Under the pieces are notes generated by a model, which saw only the letters and a list, made by a program, of their open reading frames with translations, was not told the DNA's origin and did not search any database. Position numbers and translations under genes: made by a program. Of a stretch of 12,045 bases of DNA, positions 6,257 to 12,045 are shown in pieces. Origin of the DNA: Bacteroidales bacterium (GTDB taxonomy: Bacteria; Bacteroidota; Bacteroidia; Bacteroidales; WCHB1-69); NCBI GenBank assembly GCA_031254735.1, contig JAIRTU010000162.1, positions 1 through 12,045 on the forward strand, given 5' to 3'. The number at the start of each line of letters is the position of its first letter. The first letter of the stretch is position 1.

Positions 6257-6406
6257 ATGACACTGTTTTTAATAATGACTATCCTCGCTTGTCTTCAATG
6301 TTATTGGATTTTTGCAGTAATTATGTTTGTTTTAACTCTTATATTTTATTTCTCAATGAGAAAACATGCTACTAAAATTACTGAATTAATAAAGAATTTA
6401 AATTAA
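6257..6406 (+). CDS. Two-helix membrane segment, likely the C-terminal part of the preceding gene
   Basis: ATG 6257 opens a 49-residue frame that is almost wholly hydrophobic (LFLIMTILACLQ, then IFAVIMFVLTLIFYFSM), ending in a basic amphipathic tail. The frame can also be read from TTG 6215, overlapping the previous stop by TTGA. The more likely explanation is that it belongs to the same protein as the previous entry, displaced by loss of one base in the A-run at 6192-6203; a sequencing error there is possible. It could instead be a separate small protein coupled by the overlap. The next gene, hsdM, starts 11 bp after its stop. Confidence 0.4.
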   Translation: MTLFLIMTILACLQCYWIFAVIMFVLTLIFYFSMRKHATKITELIKNLN

Positions 6407-6417
6407 AAATACAATAT

Positions 6418-8709
6418 ATGGCATTAGAAATACAGCAGAAAGGCGGAAAAATATTTGCACCACTGAAAGACAAATGGCTAACAGAAACCCCAGAAGAAAC
6501 AGTCAGACAAAATTATATCTGTACGTTGGTAAACGATTACGGCTACTCGCTTGACCAAATGGAGCAGGAACTCAACCTGACAAACTCCCAACGAGGAACA
6601 GGCAGAGCAAGAGCCGATATTATTGTTTGGGAATCGGAAGATCACTCCAAAAGTCCTGTGATTATCGTTGAATGCAAAGCACAAAATATCACAATCAAAG
6701 AAGCCGATTATTTTCAGGGACAGAACTACGCCTACTTTTCGGGCGCAAAGTTTTTCGTTACCACCAACGAAAAAGAAACAAAGTATTTTCAGGTAAAACA
6801 GGGTGAATTTCCAAAACATTTAGGCAATGAAATTATTGCAATTCCACACGCCAAAGATCTGAAAGACGAAAAGAAAATTGAAAAGTTGCTCAATGCAACT
6901 AAAATTTTTGAGCGCGACGAGTTCGCCAAACTGCTTTTTGCCTGCCACAACGTAATCCGCGACAACGACAAATTTTCGCCCGAAATGGCTTTCGACGAAA
7001 TTTCAAAAATCCTGTTCATAAAAATTTGGTACGAACGCAAACAAGCGAGAGGCAAAATTTTTTCGCTCGAAAAATTCAAAGAACTCAAAAAGGCAAACGA
7101 TGAATTTGCAGCAAAAGACGACAAACCGTTTTATCAAAAAATCTTTGACAATGTTAAAGCCGATTATCAGCAACAAGACCTTTTTGATGTGAGCGATAAC
7201 ATAAAATTGCGAGAAAACAGCATTGAAAGTATTATTCAAAAGTTGGAAAAATATAACCTTTCCGACACTTCGGACGATGTGAAAGGCATTGCGTTTGAGG
7301 AGTTTTTGGGTAAGACATTCAGAGGCGAACTCGGACAGTTTTTCACGCCCCGCACGCTCGTTGATTTTATGGTGGAAACGCTTGACCCGCAAGAGGGCGA
7401 AACTATTTGCGACCCTTGCTGCGGCAGCGGCGGTTTTCTAATCAAAGCGTTTGAATACATTCGCGAAAGTATTGAAAAAGAGATAGAAATAGAAAAGGAA
7501 CGAATTAAAAATCAATACTTTGACGAAAAATTTGAAAAAGCAAGCGACAAAGAAAAAGAAGCAACCACGCAAAAAGTAAATGAATTGTTGGCAAAACTGA
7601 ATGACGAACTCAATCCGTCAAACAAAAAATCGCGCCTTTACAATCTGAGCAATTGGAGTATCTACGGCACAGATGCCAACCCTCGAATGGCACGCACCGC
7701 CAAAATGAATATGATTATGCACGGCGACGGACACGGCGGAGTTCACCACAACGATGGACTGCTGAATATTAACGGTATTTTTGAAAAACGCTTTGATGTA
7801 ATTTTGACAAATCCGCCTTTCGGCTCGCAAGTGTCTGCCGACCAAAAAATTACCGAAGAAGACAAATACACCGACACCGAAAAAATCAAATACTACAACG
7901 AGCGTTACGGCGATGAGTACAAACAAGCCGTCCGTCAGGTTACCGACAATATCGGTAAGCCCTTGCTTAATCTTTTTGACACAGGCATTTACAGCAAGAA
8001 AACTGAAACGCTGTTTATTGAACGCTGTTTGAATTTACTCAACCCGGGCGGACGAATGGGAATTGTGTTGCCCGAAGGCGTGTTGAATAATCCTGATTTG
8101 CAACGTATTAGAGAATATGTTGAAGGGCGGGCAAAAATTTTGTTTATTGTTTCTATTCCTTCCGATGTTTTCAAATCGTCAAAGGCAACCGTAAAACCGA
8201 GCATTGTTTTTCTCAAACGTTTTACCGAAGACGAAGAAAAACAATATAACGACATTGTAAAAGCGGTTTCGGAAGAAAAGAACGCCGAATTTGCACCGCG
8301 ATACGAAGTTTTAGATAACAAAATTGCCGATGCCGATGCCGAGTGGAAAAACGAAAAAGACAAGACAAAAAAGAAAGAATTAAGCGACACGCTGAAAGCG
8401 ATAAAAAAGAAAGTTGCCGCAGAAAGGAAGAAATTAGACACGGAAAAAACGACTGCAATTAAAGCCGAAGTAAAAGAACGGTTTGATTATCAGATACCTG
8501 TTGCCGAAGTAGAAAAAGCGGGCATTGACAGCAAAGGCGCGAAAATAGAGAACGATTTAGAGCCGATTGCAAAAGCATTTTCAGATTACCGCAATGAAAA
8601 AAATCTTTGGGAAATATTGAAACGGAAAAACGGTTACAGCATTTCCGACGATGGCGAAATAAGCAGAATAACAATGTTAAACGAACCACAAGCAACCAAC
8701 GGCAAATAA
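6418..8709 (+). CDS. hsdM: HsdM-type N6-adenine methyltransferase with N-terminal HsdR_N-like nuclease domain
   Basis: A 763-residue protein, longer than ordinary HsdM. Residues about 20-130 resemble the N-terminal domain of type I restriction subunits (HSDR_N_2): ETVRQNYICTLVNDYGYSL, then GRARADIIVW with D67, and VIIVECKAQN with E85-x-K87, which together make a PD-(D/E)XK catalytic pattern. Residues about 180-300 correspond to the HsdM N-terminal helical part. The N6-adenine methyltransferase core shows FRGELGQFFTPR, motif I DPCCGSGGFL from D332, and motif IV NPPF at 465-468. A long charged, lysine-rich coiled-coil-like stretch follows (about 600-690). The enzyme would transfer methyl groups from S-adenosylmethionine to adenine at a site chosen by HsdS. 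The fused domain could cut unmodified DNA, or could be a non-cutting DNA-binding relic. hsdS follows after 3 bp. No Shine-Dalgarno sequence is present at ATG 6418. Confidence 0.93.
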   Translation: MALEIQQKGGKIFAPLKDKWLTETPEETVRQNYICTLVNDYGYSLDQMEQELNLTNSQRGTGRARADIIVWESEDHSKSPVIIVECKAQNITIKEADYFQGQNYAYFSGAKFFVTTNEKETKYFQVKQGEFPKHLGNEIIAIPHAKDLKDEKKIEKLLNATKIFERDEFAKLLFACHNVIRDNDKFSPEMAFDEISKILFIKIWYERKQARGKIFSLEKFKELKKANDEFAAKDDKPFYQKIFDNVKADYQQQDLFDVSDNIKLRENSIESIIQKLEKYNLSDTSDDVKGIAFEEFLGKTFRGELGQFFTPRTLVDFMVETLDPQEGETICDPCCGSGGFLIKAFEYIRESIEKEIEIEKERIKNQYFDEKFEKASDKEKEATTQKVNELLAKLNDELNPSNKKSRLYNLSNWSIYGTDANPRMARTAKMNMIMHGDGHGGVHHNDGLLNINGIFEKRFDVILTNPPFGSQVSADQKITEEDKYTDTEKIKYYNERYGDEYKQAVRQVTDNIGKPLLNLFDTGIYSKKTETLFIERCLNLLNPGGRMGIVLPEGVLNNPDLQRIREYVEGRAKILFIVSIPSDVFKSSKATVKPSIVFLKRFTEDEEKQYNDIVKAVSEEKNAEFAPRYEVLDNKIADADAEWKNEKDKTKKKELSDTLKAIKKKVAAERKKLDTEKTTAIKAEVKERFDYQIPVAEVEKAGIDSKGAKIENDLEPIAKAFSDYRNEKNLWEILKRKNGYSISDDGEISRITMLNEPQATNGK

Positions 8710-8712
8710 ACT

Positions 8713-10065
8713 ATGGAAACAACACTTTTGAAATTTATTTCCTTTAAGGACTTGTATTTGTGGGACGTGAAACGGCTGTTTTTGAAAAAAATAAAATCAA
8801 TTTTTCCTGTCGTGCCATTATGCGATTATATTCAAGAAGAGAGTAATAGAATAAAACCAGCCGACTTTCCAACCGACTACCATAAAATTCTTGGCGTGAA
8901 TAATTTTAGCGGAATTTTTGATGCTTATTCGCAGTTGGGCAGCGAAATAAAACAGCCATACAAAATAATGGACGAGGGCTTTTTGGCATACAATCCATAT
9001 CGTGTAAATGTTGGCTCTATCGGAATAAAAACCAAAGAACACAAACACGACTTAATCAGTCCTGCCTATGTTGTTTTTTCCTGCAAAGACAAACTTAAAC
9101 CCGAATTTTTGTTTAAATTATTCAAAACAAACACATTTAACAAAGTGATAAATGAAAATACGACGGGTTCTGTCAGGCAAAATTTGACTTTTGACATACT
9201 GAAATCACTTGAAATTCCCCTGCCAACGCCAACCGAGCAGGACATAATCTTGAAAGAATACAATGCAAAAATGCAGGAGGCGGAGGAGGTGGAAAAAGAG
9301 GTGGAAGGTATAAATATTTTAATTATCAATGAATTACACAAACAACTTGGAATACAAATTGAAAATAAAGAAGCCGTTAAGAATAAATTGTTGTTTGTAA
9401 CATTCAAAGATATTAGGCGATGGGATTTTTTATTTTTATCAGGCAGCGTACCAAATATAAACACGAGTTTTCCCAAAGTAAAATTCGCAGATATAATTTC
9501 GACATTTAACGCCAACTATAACAAGTCAATTCGCATAAATACAATAAATTATCCAAAAAATGATTTTAGATATATTGGAATGGAACATATTGAAAAAGAA
9601 ACAGGTATTTTATTGGATATGCCCAAAGTTAAAGGAAATGAAATAAAAAGCCAAACATTGCAAGTTCCAAAAGGATTTATGCTTTTTGGGAAATTGCGTC
9701 CATATTTGAACAAATATTGGATAAATAATACTGATTATGAGAATATTATATGTTCGTCGGAATTTTTGGTTTTTGACATAAATGAAAAAATAGCGGATAA
9801 AGCATTTTTCAAATATGTTTTATCGTCTGATATTATTCAGCAACAAATAACAGACAAAACAAGCGGCGCAAGAATGCCAAGAATCAACGAATCGACATTT
9901 TTGAATCTTGAATTTCCGCTTCCCGACCTTGCCACTCAAAAATCAATCGCCGACAAACTTGATGCAATGGTAGCCGAGCAAAAAGCCAAACGGACAAAAG
10001 TCGCCGAACTGAAACAGCAGGCATTACAAGAGTTTGAAAATGCGATATTTGTAAAATTAATATGA
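8713..10065 (+). CDS. hsdS: Type I restriction-modification specificity subunit
   Basis: A 450-residue HsdS with two target-recognition domains separated and followed by helical spacers. The first half ends in QNLTFDILKSLEIPLPTPTEQ and a helix (KEYNAKMQEAEEVEKEVEG, about residues 180-205). The second ends in PRINESTFLNLEFPLPDLATQ and the helix ADKLDAMVAEQKAKRTKVAEL. Both halves start with the same pattern, FISFKDLYLWD at 8-18 and FVTFKDIRRWD at 228-238, so the protein is an evident internal duplication with a period of about 220 residues. In type I systems each domain reads one half of a bipartite DNA site and the helices set the spacing and bind HsdM. The sites themselves cannot be read from the sequence. 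It is co-transcribed with hsdM (3-bp gap), and the first TRD is complete. Confidence 0.92.
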   Translation: METTLLKFISFKDLYLWDVKRLFLKKIKSIFPVVPLCDYIQEESNRIKPADFPTDYHKILGVNNFSGIFDAYSQLGSEIKQPYKIMDEGFLAYNPYRVNVGSIGIKTKEHKHDLISPAYVVFSCKDKLKPEFLFKLFKTNTFNKVINENTTGSVRQNLTFDILKSLEIPLPTPTEQDIILKEYNAKMQEAEEVEKEVEGINILIINELHKQLGIQIENKEAVKNKLLFVTFKDIRRWDFLFLSGSVPNINTSFPKVKFADIISTFNANYNKSIRINTINYPKNDFRYIGMEHIEKETGILLDMPKVKGNEIKSQTLQVPKGFMLFGKLRPYLNKYWINNTDYENIICSSEFLVFDINEKIADKAFFKYVLSSDIIQQQITDKTSGARMPRINESTFLNLEFPLPDLATQKSIADKLDAMVAEQKAKRTKVAELKQQALQEFENAIFVKLI

Positions 10066-10082
10066 ATAATTCAGTAATTTTG
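10048..10082 (+). promoter_or_regulatory. Possible internal promoter before the AlbA_2 gene
   Basis: TTTG (10048-10051), 23 bp, then TAATTTTG (10075-10082) resemble the Bacteroides promoter boxes, with a spacing a little longer than the usual 19-21 bp. The start would fall near 10089, about 20 nt before ATG 10108. It overlaps the end of hsdS, so the AlbA_2 gene may be transcribed on its own as well as with the methyltransferase operon. Confidence 0.35.
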
Positions 10083-10105
10083 TAAAACGATTAAAATTCA
10101 AGATA

Positions 10106-10136
10106 TTATGTCCGAATCCCAAAACATAGAATACAA
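10106..10136 (+). repeat. 31-bp direct repeat, left copy
   Basis: This segment covers the start codon and first nine codons of the AlbA_2 gene. It matches 11693-11723 at 28 of 31 positions; all three differences are C/T transitions, and one of them changes the ATG (10108) to ACG in the right copy. The two copies are 1587 bp apart, and the second lies just after the end of the gene. Confidence 0.85.
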
Positions 10137-11682
10137 AAATAAAATGACAAGAGAAGAATTGTTGGAACACTTGCGAGACATTGAGTGGGAAAACTTTGAG
10201 GTTAAAACAGCCAAAACAGATGTTCCGAAAGATGTTTGGGAAACCGTTTCGGCTTTTTCCAACACTTCGGGCGGTTGGATTGTGTTCGGCGTGTCGGAAA
10301 AGAAAAAGAGATTTGAGGTTGTCGGCGTTGATGATGTTGAAAAATTGGAAAATGATATGCTCACAACACTGCGTTCCAAGACGAAGTTCAATATTAAACT
10401 GTCGCCGAAAGCGAAACGATACAAGATTGAAAAGAAAAATGTTTTGGCGTTTTATATTCCGTCTTCCGACATTAAGCCTGTGTATTTCAACGGAATACAA
10501 AACACTTTCATTCGTACCGGCAGCGGCGACCAACAAGCGAGCGAGTTTGAAATAAATGCCCTGTATCGCGACCAAAAGTTCGGCACAATGTCAGGGAAAG
10601 TCGTTGAAGGCACGAGCGTGGATTCTCTTAATGCAGAATCATACAAGAATTTTCGCGATTATCTGCAACGAATGGTGCCGCGTTTGCACTACAACAAATT
10701 GAAAGACGATGCTTTCAACGCCAAACTGCATATCGTAAAGAACGGCAAACTCACTTATGGCGGATTACTCTTTTTGGGCAAAAACGAGGAAATATGCAAT
10801 TATATTGACGACTTTCGCGTTGATTATTTGGAAATTCCAGGCACAAGTTACCGCGATGCAGCAACTCGTTACACTTTCCGCATACAAGAGCAGGAAAACC
10901 TTTGGGAATACTATTTTGCTTTGTTTCAACGCCTGACGCTTTATGCAAACAACCCGTTTTCAATTGGGGAAATGGGAATCGGACACGAGGACACAAAAGA
11001 GATGGACGCTTTGCGTGAAGCATTAGTTAATATGCTGACACACACCGATTATTTCAGTCCGATGAAGCCGCGTATCAGGGTTTTTACCAACCGCATAGAA
11101 TTTGAAAACCCCGGTGCTTTGCCCCGGCCATTAGAACAACTTTTGAAAGCAGATGAATCTATACCGCGAAACCCTGTTTTAGCAAAACTGTTTCGTGTTG
11201 CAAAACTGTGTGAAACTGCGGGTTATGGCTTTGATAAAATGCTCGAATGGAAGTATCAGACAGGCAACGAAGTTCTTTTTGAAAGCACGGTAGATAAGAC
11301 AAAATTTACCTTTATGCTTGATGAAAACGCAGTAGTCAAGAGTACAGAAAAAAGTACAGAGAAAACTGCCGAAAGTACAGAGAAAACAGAGGAAGGTACA
11401 CAGAAAACTGTACAGAAAACTGCAGAAAACTACACAGAAAACGAAAAAACCGTACAGAAAACAGCAGAAAACTACACAGAAAACGAAAAAACTGCACAGA
11501 AAATTATGCTGTTGATGTCAGAAAATCCTGCTATTACAAAATCGCAATTGTCTGAAAACATTGGGATTTCTGTTTCTGCAATCAGCCAACAAATAGCAAA
11601 ATTAAAGAAACAAAACTTACTCCGCCGAGATGGTGCCGACAAAGGTGGAAAGTGGGTAATAATTGACGAAGAAAAACAATAA
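10108..11682 (+). CDS. AlbA_2 (Schlafen-type) ATP-binding protein with repetitive linker and winged-helix tail
   Basis: A 524-residue protein. An AlbA_2 domain at about residues 20-150 shows EVKTAK, then AFSNTSGGWIVFGVSE and FIRTGS. A central region leads to a GHKL-type ATP-binding domain at about 290-400: REALVNMLTHTDYF from R303 (N-box), IEFENPGALPRPL, and AGYGFDKM. A Thr/Glu/Lys-rich linker (about 411-465) precedes a winged helix (SQLSENIGISVSAISQQIAKL). Related proteins are often annotated as transcriptional regulators or as accessory genes between hsdS and hsdR in type I loci; their biochemical role is not settled. The first 12 residues (MSESQNIEYKNK) look like the start of another AlbA_2 subfamily, and the domain proper starts at a second ATG (10144), which may be the original start. 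It follows hsdS by 42 bp. Confidence 0.88.
   Translation: MSESQNIEYKNKMTREELLEHLRDIEWENFEVKTAKTDVPKDVWETVSAFSNTSGGWIVFGVSEKKKRFEVVGVDDVEKLENDMLTTLRSKTKFNIKLSPKAKRYKIEKKNVLAFYIPSSDIKPVYFNGIQNTFIRTGSGDQQASEFEINALYRDQKFGTMSGKVVEGTSVDSLNAESYKNFRDYLQRMVPRLHYNKLKDDAFNAKLHIVKNGKLTYGGLLFLGKNEEICNYIDDFRVDYLEIPGTSYRDAATRYTFRIQEQENLWEYYFALFQRLTLYANNPFSIGEMGIGHEDTKEMDALREALVNMLTHTDYFSPMKPRIRVFTNRIEFENPGALPRPLEQLLKADESIPRNPVLAKLFRVAKLCETAGYGFDKMLEWKYQTGNEVLFESTVDKTKFTFMLDENAVVKSTEKSTEKTAESTEKTEEGTQKTVQKTAENYTENEKTVQKTAENYTENEKTAQKIMLLMSENPAITKSQLSENIGISVSAISQQIAKLKKQNLLRRDGADKGGKWVIIDEEKQ
11407..11490 (+). repeat. 42-bp tandem repeat in the AlbA_2 linker
   Basis: Two adjacent 42-bp units (11407-11448 and 11449-11490) each encode TVQKTAENYTENEK and differ at only a few bases; a partial third unit (TAQK) follows. 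Upstream, from 11341, are shorter related blocks (STEK, STEKTAE, STEKTEE, TQKT) built on ACAGAAAA. The unit is a multiple of three, so a gain or loss would keep the frame and change only the linker length before the winged helix. Confidence 0.85.
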
Positions 11683-11692
11683 ATCGAAATAG

Positions 11693-11745
11693 TTACGCCC
11701 GAATCTCAAAACATAGAATACAAGTCAAGTTGGCGTGATGATTAC
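11693..11745 (+). pseudogene. Dead 5' remnant of a second AlbA_2 gene, within the right direct repeat
   Basis: ACG-CCC-GAA... reads TPESQNIEYKSSWRDDY, the usual start of another subfamily of AlbA_2 proteins (normally M(P/S)E-x-QNIEYKSSWRDDY-LKW-I-GFAN). The start codon is ACG instead of ATG. After DDY the expected LKW...GFANAxGG continuation is missing, and unrelated sequence follows to a TGA at 11811. It lies 10 bp after the stop of the intact AlbA_2 gene and in the same frame. The first 29 bases (11695-11723) are the right copy of the direct repeat. Confidence 0.6.
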
Positions 11746-11884
11746 TTTGGTGGATTTGCGGCTTTGCTTTGTGAATATTTTTCCGTTTTCATTCAATTGT
11801 ATTTCAAAATTTGACAAGAATACACAAAGGAAACACCAAGTTGGCAAGGAAGAAACGACAAGGCGTAATCCTGCTAATCCTAAT
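11746..11884. other. Intergenic stretch, nothing recognised
   Basis: About 140 bp between the AlbA_2 remnant and the end of the M20 gene. I find no gene, no clear hairpin with a T-tract for either flank and no tRNA. It is probably the junction between the restriction-modification island and the resident chromosome. Confidence 0.4.
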
Positions 11885-12045
11885 TCAGACAGTGAGAAAC
11901 ATCTGTTCAATCACTTTCACTGCCAGCCACGCCATGGTTGCGGGCGACAATTGCAAGGCTTTTTCATTTGCGATAAATTCAGGACTGTGCAGATTGCTCG
12001 GACACTCGTCGATTTTTACGCCCAAACGGTAAAAAACAGCAGGCA
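11885..12045 (-). CDS. M20-family amidohydrolase/peptidase, C-terminal end (start outside window)
   Basis: On the minus strand an open frame enters from the right edge and stops at TGA 11885-11887, giving 53 residues. AVFYRLGVK, then NLHSPEFIANEKAL and SPATMAWLAVKVIEQM match the C-terminus of the M20 (IAA-amino acid hydrolase/hippurate hydrolase-like) metallopeptidases. In these the His of the LHSP motif is the last metal ligand and a helix follows. Such cytosolic enzymes remove acyl groups from amino acids or split small peptides. The rest of the active site is outside the window. It converges on the restriction-modification locus and looks like an ordinary chromosomal gene at its right border. 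Confidence 0.75.
   Translation of the reverse strand, partial: PAVFYRLGVKIDECPSNLHSPEFIANEKALQLSPATMAWLAVKVIEQMFLTV

Noticed and set aside
10112..11723. Target-site duplication of a transposon around the AlbA_2 gene
   Set aside because: The repeats are coding starts of AlbA_2 genes and no transposase or inverted repeats flank the segment; recombination between related genes is the simpler reading.

Overview
The window looks like a mosaic accessory region from a chromosome of a Bacteroidota bacterium, most likely Bacteroidales. Seen directly: several upstream regions carry Bacteroides-type promoter boxes (TTTG about 19 bp before TAnnTTTG), most genes lack a clear Shine-Dalgarno sequence, and there are decayed IS4-like (DUF4372-type) and IS1-type elements of the kind common in this phylum. 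Base composition changes from block to block: the oxidoreductase gene is the most GC-rich, and the metallo-beta-lactamase/membrane block is strongly AT-rich. The species cannot be named from the sequence.

Layout, left to right. Positions 1-611 hold the C-terminal part of an unrecognised protein. Positions 654-1463 hold a truncated IS4-like transposase relic on the minus strand with a premature stop and two frameshifts; its leader has a strong hairpin and a 12-bp inverted repeat. Positions 1464-1868 hold no convincing gene but do hold a minus-strand promoter followed by a terminator hairpin. Positions 1899-2810 (minus) encode a zinc-independent, quinone-oxidoreductase-like MDR protein with its own promoter. 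Positions 3066-4250 encode an AAA ATPase/DUF4143 protein preceded by three 22-bp-spaced repeats that each contain a promoter-like box. Positions 4298-5516 hold two IS1-family relics in opposite orientations. The right end of the second relic abuts the beheaded C-terminal half of a ComEC-like metallo-beta-lactamase, followed by a small, apparently frameshifted multi-TM protein.

Positions 6418-11682 form the intact core of the window: a type I-like restriction-modification locus. The HsdM-type methyltransferase carries an HsdR-N-terminal-like PD-(D/E)XK domain at its own N-terminus. It is followed 3 bp later by a two-TRD HsdS specificity subunit, and then by a Schlafen AlbA_2/GHKL ATPase-type protein with a repetitive linker and a C-terminal winged helix. 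No separate hsdR gene is present in the window. This suggests either a BcgI-like fused nuclease-methyltransferase plus specificity subunit, or a type I locus whose R gene is elsewhere or lost.

The AlbA_2 gene is bracketed by 31-bp near-identical direct repeats. The second copy is the dead start (ATG to ACG) of a different AlbA_2 gene. The window ends in the C-terminus of an M20-family amidohydrolase on the minus strand, probably the resident chromosomal gene on the right flank. The most unusual items are the fused nuclease-methyltransferase/S pair without hsdR, the repeat-bracketed chimeric AlbA_2 gene, the triple promoter-like repeats before the DUF4143 ATPase, and the ruined metallo-beta-lactamase plus membrane protein pair.
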